Shown here: in pieces, positions 1-10,600 of the stretch
Position numbering within the stretch: position 1 is the stretch's first letter
How the letters are laid out: the number at the start of each line of letters is the position of its first letter
NCBI GenBank assembly: GCA_028023455.1
Contig: JAQFVV010012416.1
Span: 8,251,967 to 8,315,966 of the forward strand
DNA length: 64,000 nucleotides
Source: Epiperipatus broadwayi
Taxonomy: Eukaryota > Onychophora > Udeonychophora > Euonychophora > Peripatidae
Direction: 5' to 3'
Notes under the pieces: generated by a model
What the model saw: the letters and a program-made list of their open reading frames with translations, nothing else
Told to the model about the DNA's origin: nothing
Databases searched by the model: none
Made by a program: the position numbers and the translations under genes

Positions 1-730
1 TTTTGATTTAGGTGTTGATAAAGTTGATACTGTATTTTATTTTATAGTCATTTTATTAACCATAAAAATTTAAGAGATATGATAAGGCCTGAGAGTTATC
101 AGTCTTTTATTATAAAAAAGTTTTTTTATTGAATTTTTGTTAAGGCTTAATCATTTTGAAAGTAATGCTTATATTCACAGAAGCCAATTTGTTTCTGATT
201 GCAATGAATTGGATTATAATCATGAATTTATTAAAAATATATTTAATAAAAATATCAGTCTGATATTAATAAAAAATTTAAATATTAATGACAATAAAGA
301 ATTTATTTCTTTACCATTTAAGTTGTCAATTTATAGACTGGTTCCTAAGAATAGTCATTTATTGGGTAGTATAAAAATTGCTTAAAAGAAAGACCTTGAT
401 TTAAATGCATTATTAAATAGTTTGGTGGAAAATGTATTTCTGATATAATTTATAAGATTCCTTGCAGTTGTTGTAAAATTTATATAGGAGGATAAATTAA
501 GTTTTAATGAAAGGATTAAAGCAGATTTCAAAATAAGGATTAGTTCATCTTTGTACATTATGAACTGAATATAGATTATACAATTTTATATGTCAATACA
601 GAGATTATCTTTTATGATAAAAATGAATTAGAAAAAAAGAGTCAAAAAGATCTGATGATAAATATTTTTGAATCTGAAGCCACCATTATCATGAAAACAT
701 CTTTTGACACTAAAGTTGAAAGGTTTTCAA
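1..730 (+). mobile_element. Penelope-like element relic, RT C-terminus to GIY-YIG
   Basis: Decayed 3' part of a PLE entering from the left edge. An open stretch at 137-385 reads like the region after the RT palm (HFESNAYIHRSQF, then KLSIYRLVPKNSHLL). At 451-493 a second frame gives YKIPCSCCKIYIGG, the start of a GIY-YIG nuclease (usual form VYxIPCxxCxxxYIGET). A further frame near 600-720 gives KNELEKKSQKDLMINIFESEA, matching the usual basic segment before the PLE C-terminus. In PLEs the RT copies element RNA and the GIY-YIG domain nicks DNA. Several frameshifts and stops make it inactive. It resembles the 53.8-54.9 kb copy more than the 23.4 kb copy. Confidence 0.7.
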
Positions 731-1699
731 AGTGACTTATGAAATGGCTATTTCTGCTTTATATATCTATGACTGTATTTGCTATGGTCTGGGCATTATT
801 AATTTAATACTAGTCAGGAGAACATTGATAATTTTAAATAAATTCAAATACAAATTTGAGATAACAAAATAGGTTTATTTAATGTCAGATAACAAAATAG
901 AAAAAGAAATACAGAGTAAATATCAATTAGAACTCTCCTTAGAAATCATTAAAGTCTATCAATAAATGTTCTGCTTATATGGGTGTCAATTTCTATCATG
1001 CACAGTAAATAATTATAATCCATTGTATTACATTTTAATTGAAGAAAATTCTTCACGTTTCAATTCTGATATGACTGCAATTTATACATATACACCAGGA
1101 ATGATGAACATTAACTATGGCAATTATTATATCCATAGTGCTGATGTAGTATGCAGAACATATGCACAATGTTTCCTTACACACACCCAATTAAAAAATA
1201 CAATTTACAAAACACACACTAAACTGAAAAGTATATAAAAAAATTACTTGGTAATGATTAACAAAAAACATCTTAAAAATCTGTATATTTAAATAAATAT
1301 TGTTAAAGGATAAACTTAAATAATAAAAGTATTCTTAAAAATATTAAAATTCACCTTTTAATTACACGCAAAATAATATAAGAATAAGCAAAATGCAGAC
1401 TTCCCAGTTAAACAAGTAATATGTTTAAATGTGCTAAAATGCAACAAATTGCAATATTAATAGGTTGAGCACTTTCAAGAACTTTTATCTTCTCATAATC
1501 ATAGCAAGTGGGTTGTGTGAGCATGGTAGAAAATGTATGTGACAAATATTTAAATATATGCAAAGTGGATTAGAAAGTCCACTTATTGGAGAGAGAAAAG
1601 CATGTTTCCTTTCAGTTTATATGTTGTTGGCTATAAGCCATCCTTTTTTGATTTTACATTTACAGCCATGGAATTCTATACATATGATGGGAGCAGAAG
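731..1699. other. AT-rich stretch without recognisable gene
   Basis: No convincing coding similarity. The open frame at 966-1238 has no motif I recognise and AT-driven composition, so I do not call it a gene. Confidence 0.5.
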
Positions 1700-1950
1700 A
1701 TGATTCAAATATATGGATTAGTGGCCCTTTGGTGTTCTAAAAAGATGGAATTATATTCAGGTTTATTTAGAGCTCTTTTGTTTAAGTAGCAATGCTGAGA
1801 GACACGAGTTGAGAGAGATGTGCCACAGTATATGGCACTGCAGTTGCTTTTGGGGAAATGGTATCCTGCATACTGTGTGAGGAGTCTGATCAAAAGGTAG
1901 GCAGTCATTTAAATTATTAATTAATCTATTGGTTGAAAGGTGGTACAAAA
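1700..1950 (-). pseudogene. PLE GIY-YIG fragment
   Basis: Two overlapping minus-strand frames together cover a GIY-YIG domain. One gives TNRLINN then DQTPHTVCRIPFP, the other FPKSNCSAIYCGTSLSTRV followed by QHCYLNKRALNKPEYNSIF and LEHQ. The same order (TNRLINN, SQTPHVVYSIACP, C-AIYFGET, QHRY, FLEH) occurs in the better preserved copy at 23.4-23.8 kb, so this is the same PLE subfamily. A frameshift inside the YIG segment and loss of both ends make it dead. Confidence 0.75.
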
Positions 1951-2359
1951 ATTTAGCTTGGAAGAATGAGAAAAGGTTTTGTCAATTTTTTATTCAACAT
2001 CAGTAAATTTTCATTTTTTAATTTAATTAATTTTCTGCTAAAAAGTTGATATATTCAAATAAAATCTAACTGTAGACATTATATTTTTATTAAAAAGTAA
2101 ATATTTAATAACATTGCAATTATTAACAATAAACAAGTTGAATTTATTTTTCTGATTTTACATTGTCAACAAAAGCCTATGTTGTATAAGCACAGAAGTA
2201 TCATTTCACTTCAACAGAGAATGAGTTCTCTTTTTATTGTTTTCTTTTGGATCACTAATGTTTTGGGTGTCAAAATATTTTAGTTAAAATTAAAATCTTA
2301 CTATTAGTAAACATTAACAGCCTGAATAAGCATCATAATATCTTACATAGATTTTGACA

Positions 2360-2850
2360 TTTTAGGTGTTATAATGGTGCTATAGTTGTTATCTTTTCAA
2401 CATTATTTTAAGCCTATCACCTTATAGTATGTTTTGTGGTGGGTTGCAGTTTTTTTCTGCAGCGAGAATTTTAATTTATTAGTTGGGCAAAAAATCTGAA
2501 GATGTCAGCATTATATGAACCTTTTACATGATTAGTGAGAGGTAGCATAGAAATCAATAAAAATGAGAATTTCTGATTGGTCAAGTATTTTAAACTGAGG
2601 GATAATTAATTAAATACCATGGATTTGTAAAGAAAAATATAATTTTCAGTAATTAGTTTACAAATTAAAGGTTATGGCACAATATTTTTGTAATAGACTT
2701 ATTTTTAAACCAAAAATTATGACACTATCATGGCATTGTCTTTGAAAAAAATTTATTTTTAAAAAGACAACTTTTAAAAAGTTTGTTAGTATCACAAGCA
2801 ATTTTTACTGGGTAAAAAAATAACTTTCGTCAAAATGTTAAAGAAAATAT
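2360..2850 (+). repeat. Dispersed repeat D, first part (copy 1)
   Basis: Shares phrases with 18.9-19.3 kb in the same order: a 'gttgcag/gctgcag' segment, 'acacaatat-tttgtaa-agactta', 'ttaaaccaaaaa-tatg-cacta' and 'gttttgaaaa'. The second half of the unit continues at 4080-4290. No coding motif recognised; could be a degenerate long element or a large MITE. Confidence 0.5.
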
Positions 2851-2892
2851 TTTTTAAGATTTTAATTATCATGTTTTATATAAATATGTTTA

Positions 2893-3428
2893 ACTGAAAC
2901 ACACAGGCTTATTATATACCTGTGTTTATATATGTAATATATAGGGTATGTGAGCACAGACTTTCACACAACCCCCACCACTCTCCACACTATCTCATAT
3001 CACCGAATACACTTGAACACATATATGTCGAAAAGATAAATAATCACCAACATACGTATTTCATGCTAAACCAACAATCATGAGATGGTCCAGATTATCA
3101 TCTCTACACATATATGCAATAAGTGCTCAGATATATATATTAAGATAGCCAATCTTCATACTTTAATGGACAGGCTTCAATCTACTCCACAATCCAACTC
3201 TTCAACCATCCATCCAATTAAAAATCTGATGATGGAATGCTCAAAGGCTACCCTGAGGTTGAGATTTTTGTCACACCCATGTTGATCTAAGGTCAATCTG
3301 ACCCCTCACATACAGGGCATAATCCATTTAATGCATATACAAGGGATGGACAGACATCTCTACTATGTAATAACTGAAACACTCATGCTCATTATATACC
3401 TGTGTCTACATATGTAATATATATGTAA
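2893..3428 (-). mobile_element. RZ-B retrozyme-like element with terminal direct repeats
   Basis: A 536-bp unit flanked by a 12-bp direct duplication, taaatatgttta, at 2881-2892 and 3429-3440. It begins and ends with a direct repeat of about 48 bp (2896-2943 and 3374-3421; both contain ttattatatacctgtgt or a close variant). On the minus strand at about 3030-3090 is a degenerate hammerhead: CTCATGA in place of CTGATGA, a GGTTTAGCAT half of stem II, GAAA, then a TACGTA stem III. The core also occurs at 7.4-8.3, 20.0, 28.3, 40.8 and 63.2 kb. Non-coding and non-autonomous. Confidence 0.7.
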
Positions 3429-3654
3429 TAAATATGTTTATGGAAATTTAAGTATAAGTTTTGTACTCCAAAAGATGTAAGGAAAATGTATTACAGAAAT
3501 TTATTTTAAATCGCTAACTGATATGGATTTAATTAATGATTAAATTTACACATTTGCGATAAGAACATTGCATTCAATAAATGCCAAGAAATATTTGCTA
3601 ATTACAAATATTTTTGATACAATACTAATTAAAAATCCAAAGAGGAAATCAGAA

Positions 3655-3960
3655 TTGATAACATCAAGGGTGAACCTTGGACTGCTAGAGGCCAGCTGAG
3701 GGGACTATAAATAGTTTGTGCAACAAAGTGTGTTATTCTATTTCCAGTGAATTTATTGAGTGAATGGCTACAGAGAGATTTAAGTGACAGTAGCTGAAGG
3801 AAACTTAAGGGAAAATACAATGCTCTATTATGAAGCCAATATGGTTTGCAAGCAGCAGCTGAACAGGGCTAAAGCCTTTGGGAAACTGAGGCTGGAGGAA
3901 ACGATCTAGAAAGCAGCCAATTGCGAAGTACATCATGGGAAGTGAACCAAAAATAAACTA
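3655..3960. other. Relatively GC-rich unexplained segment
   Basis: Markedly richer in G+C and in mixed words (ggccagctgagggg, gcagcagctgaacaggg, ctgaggctggagg) than its surroundings. All frames contain stops, so no exon is supported. It could be a fragment of an older repeat, a non-coding transcript or a unique conserved element. Confidence 0.35.
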
Positions 3961-4079
3961 TACATATTGTGGCATGTGTGTAGCAGTAACTTTTTGCTAT
4001 TAGCATTTATTGCTTTATTTGTTGGTATTCTAAGTGCTTACATTTTGAGTACACAATATTAATAACTATAATTTATTAA

Positions 4080-4290
4080 CTTATATTTTTTTTCTTTCTT
4101 TGATGATAACTAACCCTAAACATATATTTCTTTTAATAACATAAAATTCAAATATCTAATATTTTGTTCTTCTAAATCACTCAAAGCCTTTTAATTAAAG
4201 TTTGTACCATCAACTGATTAAATAGATTCATGCTGTTGAAATAAATTATGATCTCTTGCAGTGTCAGTAAAGAGTTTACATCAAAATCAA
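4080..4290 (+). repeat. Dispersed repeat D, second part (copy 1)
   Basis: Matches 19440-19600: tctttgatgataacta, ttttaataacataaaattc, atatctaatattttgtt and gt-ccatcaa recur in the same order. Copy 1 is split by the RZ-B insertion at 2893-3428 and by other sequence, whereas copy 2 is contiguous. Confidence 0.55.
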
Positions 4291-7020
4291 TTTAGAGATT
4301 AATCTCTTTGTGATTTTTATTATTTTCAAAGCTTTTTAAATAATTTTTCAACTTGTAAAACAAAACAAAAATTAAACAGCTTATTTTTAACACACAAAAT
4401 AATTAATGGCTATTAATAATATTTTCATTACATTCAAAGTTTTCAAAAATTATGGAAATTGGTATCAATATAAGACAAATAAGGGTTAAAATTAATTAAA
4501 TAAACTTCCAAACTTAGTTTATAGTGCAGTTACTTATCTTTCACTTTCGTTACGTAGTTTATTTAATGGCATGTATATACACAAATAAGTTTGAAATGCA
4601 TGTTCATATTGGTCAGGTATGCCAATATGTATTTTTACTTTGCTTCTAAAAAAAAAACCAATGTATAAAAAGGATTTTATAATCAAGGAAATTACATGTC
4701 AACACATGACTTGCCATGTAAGTCTAGGAGAGCTAATTTTTCAGGTATCTGAAGAAATTTCAAGCAAGTTCTCAATCTTTTTACAGTCGACCAGTCTAAA
4801 GCAAATGAATATCTAATTAATTTTATCTAAAAAGTAAAAGATTTTAAAAACATTTGTGATGAGCGCATTAGACATCTATTACTAATTGTATTACAAATTG
4901 GTTTGCTATTAGGAATAGCCATTTTTCTCTACTTACTCTACTCTAACGCCGTCTAGTGCAAACGTGTGCAATTAGTGAACCTAGATGGCAGCACTATCTC
5001 AACATTTCCAGACTAATTTATCGAGGATCTTTGTACTTGCACTTACTTATTCAGCAAAATAGATTGTAATACATCTTCGTGAGTCATGACAGTAGTTTAC
5101 CAAGAACTGAACTTAGGGAATTAATTTAATAAGCAAAAATGTGGATTCTGGTACTCACGATTCACAGATGATAATCCAATCCTGTCATTTCTGTTTGTTG
5201 TGTATTAATTAAATTGTCCAAATAATAAATAAAGTTACATGTGTATGTGCATAAATAATCAATATAAGAGACATTAATCGTCATTCTAGAAATAAAAGTG
5301 CTTCATAAGTGAGCTTATGGAAATTAACCTGGATATGTTAGTTTCTAAGAAGATAATAGTAAAACCATTTATACAAATTGGGCCTAAAAAAGCAAACTAT
5401 CTAAAATGTTAGCAGAATGTCAAGAACATAATCAGAGAGGAGCAGTTTCAGAGCTAAGTGTAATGCAGCAGTAAAATGCCTGCGAAATCAGCAGTCCGTG
5501 AGCTGTAAAATAAATATGCCAAAGAGAACATTGTGATGAAAAGTTAAGGAAGAAGAGTTGACTGAATGTACTAAGACAATATAGCATTATAGTTCAACAC
5601 TATAAAGAACTGCGCGTGCATAATTAAGACTGAATTAATTTATGTAATTAACCAGCAAGCCGTTAGTTGAAAAACCAACAAGCTATTAATTAATATTCTG
5701 AGTAATAAACTCGTAGTTGAGTTAAACTATTTCCAAAACAATGTAATGCTGTCAAATCTGGCCCTGTATATATCATTGGTGCACGAATTATTCAAAATAT
5801 TCAAACTTTTAACATAAAAATCTCATAATCATTTTTATCTGCACGCTATTATTTGATTCAATAAAGTGTTTGTTGTTTTGTTTTGCTTTTTGCTTTTATT
5901 AGATAGTTTGCTATTCACACTTAACGGTATTTATGAATGCAAGTAAAACTGCGTCCTAAAATAAATCAACTTTAGTTTTATTTAAAAATAAAGTATAGAT
6001 TTTGAAAATACGCATTATAAAACTGTCAAAGTAAATTTTTACATAATATATAAAAAAGATCTAATAAAAACATTTAATTAGAAAACAAAAATCAAATAAC
6101 TGAACAAAGGAGTTGAAAAAACGCACTTTTATGTCTTTTTATTACCTACAGGATATTTATATACTTTTTTCCCTCTTTTTATTTGTTTAATAAACTTCAG
6201 GGTTTTTTTTTTCCAAATGCAAAAATAAAGTAAAAAAATATTAATTTACAAGTGTATATGTTTTCTTTTTTCAATAAAAGAAACAAAAACAAAAAATAGA
6301 TATTGCGAATAACTTTCATTTTTATAAAAGTTGATAGAGACTTCTGATTTCTTATGTAACTTCAAAGTCAAATTATTCAATATCATAATAAAAATATCAA
6401 ACATAATTTTAAAAAAAAAATATTTCAAACTTTCTTTTTATTCTTTTGGTTTTTTCTCTACCTTCTGTTTTCTTCTTTATCTTTCTTATGATCATTTTTT
6501 ATAAGATTGCGTTTGATATTAACTTTTAAATTGTAAGTATTTTCTTTCACAGTCTAATATTATTAATAAATATATAAAAACAATAAGTGTTATTAAAAGA
6601 AAATGAAATTTATTCCTCTTCCCGGTTTTAAAATATTGCTTCTAATGATATCTTAGATACTCTACATAGCAAATATTTATCTTGGTAGTTTTTTATATAA
6701 ATGAGCTGACTTGGTTATTATGATACAACATAGACTTTAATATGATATAATGCTGTTGTATTTAATAAGTTAATTAAAAAAACCATAATTAATTTATTGG
6801 ATAGAAGTGAAATATGGATTTCTGTACATATTATATAAAGATACAGAAAATATTCCATTTAATATGGTAAGATTCTAAAAATGCATGCCAAAATTATAAG
6901 GTTATTCAATATATTCTTTATCTTGCTAGTTATCCTGCTATCGAATCTCTTACTGGAAAAAGACATTTTTGTTGGATTAAATGTATACTAAATCGTGTAG
7001 TGTTAAAAAAAAATAATTAG
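4291..7020. other. No gene recognised
   Basis: Very AT-rich, with short open frames only and no protein motif. A less AT-rich patch lies at about 4920-5170 (around ctagatggcagcac). Poly-A/T runs dominate 5950-6500. Confidence 0.5.
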
Positions 7021-7109
7021 ATACTTGTATCAGTTTGGCGGTAAAATTTTAATCATTAAAATCATTACAATTATCTATGATTGCTAAATATTTGATAGGA
7101 GTTTTATTA

Positions 7110-7378
7110 AACTAAGGCCACTCGTCAATAATAGAGCCACTCAGCATATGTATGCATATAGGAGAGCGCAAAAGAACAATGACAACATTTCAATATTCCT
7201 CGAACACGAGAAGCAGACCGGTCATAGGTTAGAACTCTCCAACCCCAAAATTGTGTGCACTGAAACTAACGATTTCAAAAGGAAGATAAAAGAGGACTAT
7301 TTTATCATTAACGACAATAACGCAATTAATAGATGCGACACATGCTTCGCTATTCCAGAAAATGGACAAGCTGATTAA
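7110..7378 (+). pseudogene. PLE GIY-YIG C-terminal fragment
   Basis: Open frame encoding the end of a PLE nuclease: NRATQHMYAYRRAQKNND, ISIFLEHEKQTGH, LSNPKIVCTE, DFKRKIKEDYFI, INRCDTCFAI. It aligns block by block with the 23.4 kb copy (NRTAQHRYTYNRAMKNND, TFLEHSKKTGH, SSPKIVCIE, DIKRKIREAYFI, INRRDTCFDI). The catalytic GIY-YIG start is missing, so it is a 5'-truncated retrocopy, as is common for PLEs. The frame stays open to its natural stop at 7376-7378. Confidence 0.85.
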
Positions 7379-7411
7379 TTTACATATACATTTGCATATA
7401 TTACCATTTAA

Positions 7412-8324
7412 GGTACTGTGGTATTAGAGCTGAGACATGAAGAATTATAATCGTTTGCAGGTTTAAGTCTGTACAATGTATTAATCGTTTAATCATTAAA
7501 TTAATTAGGTTATTAAATCAAAAACATATTTTAAAATCTACATTTTAAAAAAAGACAATTTAACAAAATATATATATATATATAAAGTATTAATGTGAAG
7601 AATAGTTAAAATGCGTGTTTAAATCAAATTGTGTGAGTGTTTGCACGTGCATATTCTGCATAATCTATTTTAATACATTGTACAGGCTTACACCTGCATT
7701 ATATATGTAATATATGTGGAATTCGAACTCAGACTTTCACACGACCCACAACTCTCACTGCTATCTTATATTGCTGACTCACGTGATCACACACATGTTG
7801 AAAAGATAAATAATCACCAATACACGTATTTCGTGCTAAACCACCTCTCATTAAAGTATGAAGATTGGTTATCTTAATATAAAGCTGAGTACTAATTGTA
7901 TATATTTGTGGAGATGGTAATCTGAACCAACTGATGAGTGCTGGTTTAGCACGAAATACGTATATTTTGATTATTTATCTTTTCAACATGTGGGTGATTA
8001 GGTGAGTCAGCAATATAAGATGGCACTGAGAGTTGTAGGTCGTGTGAAAGTCTGAGATCGAATCCTGCATGCATTACATATAAAAATGCAGGTGTAAGCC
8101 TGTACAATGTATTAAAATAGATTATGCAGAATATGCATGTGCAAACACACCCTCAGTTTGATTTAAACCCGCATTTTAACTATTCTTCACATTAATGCTT
8201 TTCTATATTTTTTGTTAAATTGTTTTTTTAATGTAGATTTTAAAATATGTTTTTGATTTAATAACCTAATTAATTTAATGATTAAACGATTATAATCATG
8301 TCGCAGCCCTAATACCACAGTACC
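7412..8324. mobile_element. 913-bp foldback RZ-B element with 8-bp TSD
   Basis: Near-palindromic element of two arms of about 450 bp meeting near 7865. It starts ggtactgtggtattag and ends ctaataccacagtacc, with ccatttaa duplicated at 7404-7411 and 8325-8332. It sits in the 3' untranslated part of the PLE fragment that ends at 7378. Each arm holds an RZ-B core. The right arm has a well-formed hammerhead core on the plus strand (7927-7968), and the left arm has the mirror copy without CTGATGA. Each arm also has a box-B-like word (gttcgaat or atcgaatcc). No coding capacity. Confidence 0.8.
7926..7968 (+). ncRNA. Type I hammerhead ribozyme (RZ-B)
   Basis: CTGATGA at 7931-7937 is followed by a perfect stem II (GTGCT, loop GGTTT, AGCAC; 7938-7952), then GAAA (7953-7956) and a palindromic stem III (A-TACGTA-T), with a cleavage triplet ending at A7964. 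These are the conserved positions of a self-cleaving hammerhead. Stem I is weak here because CCAA faces TTTT rather than TTGG. Sister copies keep ACCAA facing TTGG. Activity is predicted for the family, less surely for this copy. Confidence 0.75.
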
Positions 8325-8332
8325 CCATTTAA

Positions 8333-8465
8333 TAATATCACTACAACTATTACTATTTTGGCTATGATTATGAGGGATAACACCTCGAAAGCGCTTATCC
8401 TGGATTAACTCATTTTGATTGTTTGCTATTAACAGCTGCTTCAACCAGCGTTTTAAAGCGCTTGT
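8333..8465 (+). mobile_element. PLE 3' untranslated remainder
   Basis: Continues the 7110-7378 PLE fragment beyond the foldback. The words gctatgattatgagg and cctcgaaagcgctta also occur, on the minus strand, just downstream of the PLE coding end at 23.3 kb. GAGG and CCTC can pair as a stem immediately before GAAA. Confidence 0.7.
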
Positions 8466-8815
8466 ATATACTATTAATTAATTAAATAAATTTAACTTTT
8501 AAAGTTAAGTTGCTGACGATCTCTAGAATATTTTTTTATATCTACTATACATTCTTTATTAACTTCTAGCTACACTGAACCACTTATGCTTTAAATATAG
8601 TCATCTTTGCCACTAAATAAATTGACATTAATACAGAAAATGGTTATTTACAACTTTATTAAAAATGATTTTTTAAACTTTTGGAAGTTAAATTTACTTA
8701 ATTACTGTAATTAAATAAAACTTAGTATCAAATATTTAGCAATCATAAATAATCATAAGTAAGGAAGACTAAAATTTCACCGCCTGGATTAAACCAGTAT
8801 CAAAAATTATAAATA

Positions 8816-9394
8816 ATTTGAGTTTTCTTTGAAGAGAAACATATATATTTTTGCTTTATAAAGATTATTTCAAAGTTACCGTAAAGAATTGCGATATTGG
8901 TTGTTTTCTTAGAGGGATATGGCTGAAGATAAAATGTAATATAGAGCTACAATTAAGAAATTAAAAGAAAAGGTTTACTGCAAAAATTAAATAACAAACA
9001 ATATATAGAAGAAATTGGAAAAGAATAAATATATTTATGCTGTTCTTCCATAAAATAATAAATTCTTACAACAGTTATATAAATCTTTTTTTTTTGTTTT
9101 CAGAAGATTTAAAAACCGAGGGCTGCGAGATATATATAAAAAAAACAATAAATAACTAGCAATAATTTATGTCATGGATTTATGGGCATAAATTGATTGA
9201 GTGGTCACTACAAAATATCGTTAGTTTTTAATTCTTTTATGATGTTTCTTTGATTGTATATTTTGGAGTTCTAATGGCCATATTCAGTAAATGGCTACTA
9301 ATAATTATGGCGATTCATTCAATCATTTAAGGATCACATCAATTAAAGCTTGTATTTAAATTTAATATATTTTAAAACAAGTTTAAGAAATAGG
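8816..9394. other. No feature recognised
   Basis: AT-rich, no coding motif and no clear repeat relationship within the window. Confidence 0.5.
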
Positions 9395-9622
9395 TAATGA
9401 ATAATATTTCTGTAGTGTAATTTTCACTACACCACTCTCAAGCAAGGTAGGGATTGGTTTCTATTCACTTTTAATATCTTGCAAGGAGTGTAATTATAAA
9501 CATATGGCCAAAGACATGTAAAAAAGATCTATTATTCCCAAGATGCAGATTTTCTGCTGAACCCGCACTCATCAGTCGGCCCAGATAACAATATCTTACA
9601 CAAATTTTTATCATTGTTCCTG
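9395..9622 (-). mobile_element. RZ-B' element, 3' part replaced by microsatellite
   Basis: Begins ggtaatgaataatatttc and continues tgtagtgtaattttc, the same end as the 47.6 kb element (there on both ends, inverted). On the minus strand at about 9534-9585 it has CTGATGA, a GTGC half stem, GTTCAGCA and GAAA, a degenerate hammerhead. The element stops where a GATA array begins, at the same point where the 47.6 kb copy runs into a TA array. Confidence 0.65.
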
Positions 9623-9665
<43 letters not shown>

Positions 9666-9746
9666 GTAGGTAGGTAGGTAGGTAGGTAGGTAGGTAGGTA
9701 GGTAGGTAGGTAGGTAGGTAGGTAGGTAGGTAGGTAGGTAAGTAGG

Positions 9747-9811
<65 letters not shown>
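9623..9811 (+). repeat. Compound GATA/GGTA/GATA microsatellite
   Basis: About 40 bp of GATA, about 85 bp of GGTA (9663-9748) and about 60 bp of GATA again. The inner variant block flanked by the parent motif suggests internal expansion of a single A-to-G change. Confidence 0.97.
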
Positions 9812-10257
9812 TATTACAATTTAATTAATTAATAAGCGTCAAATGTGTTGTCCTCACAATTAATTTGATTTTTAAAATGTTTAATTGAAAAATTATAAGT
9901 ACTATGTGAAAAGGCAAATAATTCCATGTGCAATTTAATATATAATGAATTCAGCATTTCTGGATCAATTCCTTTTGAGTAGTTAGTATTAGTTAAAATT
10001 TTAAATCGAGTAACACAGTTGCACTCAAGTTCATACTTTAGTGATTAGGTATCTCTGAACCTCTAAAAAAAGGAGTTGATTTTATAAAAGTTTAAATTTC
10101 TTCAATGATTGCATTTGCAATATATTCTACTTTATTATTATTTAACCTTTTAATTTTGTCTCCTTAGCTTAGCATTGGTCATATTAAAGATTAACTTGAA
10201 TATCACATTCTTGATTATGAAAATATATTTATTACTTACAGAGAGGTTCTAGTTATC

Positions 10258-10522
10258 ACATGATCACCATTCCATATGCTTACACATGCTGTTAATAAGA
10301 GTAACAAATTCTCCATACAGTAGTAGTGCCACCAAGTGCAAGCCTTCATAATCAATGGATGCAGAAAGGTTTCTAACTAATGAAAGCCACAAGCTAGAAA
10401 TTACTCTGGGAATATTAGATGAGTAGACACTAGATAGGGATTTTATGCCCAAACCTTCCTGCATCCATTGTTTATAAAGGCTTGCATTTGGTGGCACTAC
10501 TATATGGAGAATTTGGTATTCA
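10258..10522 (+). mobile_element. RZ-A retrozyme-like element, inverted dimer
   Basis: Flanked by the 14-bp duplication aggttctagttatc (10244-10257, 10523-10536). The two halves are inverted copies: ccatacagtagtgcc, aagccttcataatcaatgga on the left; tccattgtttataaaggctt, ggtggcactac on the right. On the plus strand at about 10365-10420 a decayed hammerhead reads CTAATGA, AAGCCACAAGCT, AGAAA and TTACTC, each a small change from the better copy at 20.6 kb. Confidence 0.75.
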
Positions 10523-10600
10523 TTAGGTTCTAGTTATCTTGGGACATTTTTTTTATTATTTAAACTATTAGGCATGAAATAATTTTTTTAACTAGTGTAA

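Larger units (their letters stand above)
7025..8815. repeat. Outer inverted repeat enclosing a nested PLE and foldback
   Basis: The left arm (about 7025-7105: ggcggtaaaatttta, attgctaaatatttgata) recurs inverted at about 8695-8810 (tatcaaatatttagcaat, taaaatttcaccgcc). The arms are roughly 90 bp and imperfect. Between them lie a PLE 3' fragment and, inside that, a foldback element. The simplest reading is an old inverted-repeat element into which a PLE inserted, followed by a later insertion into the PLE. Confidence 0.6.

Noticed and set aside
3629-3820. Possible exon in the GC-richer island
   Set aside because: Stops interrupt all frames, no splice-bounded open stretch or known domain.
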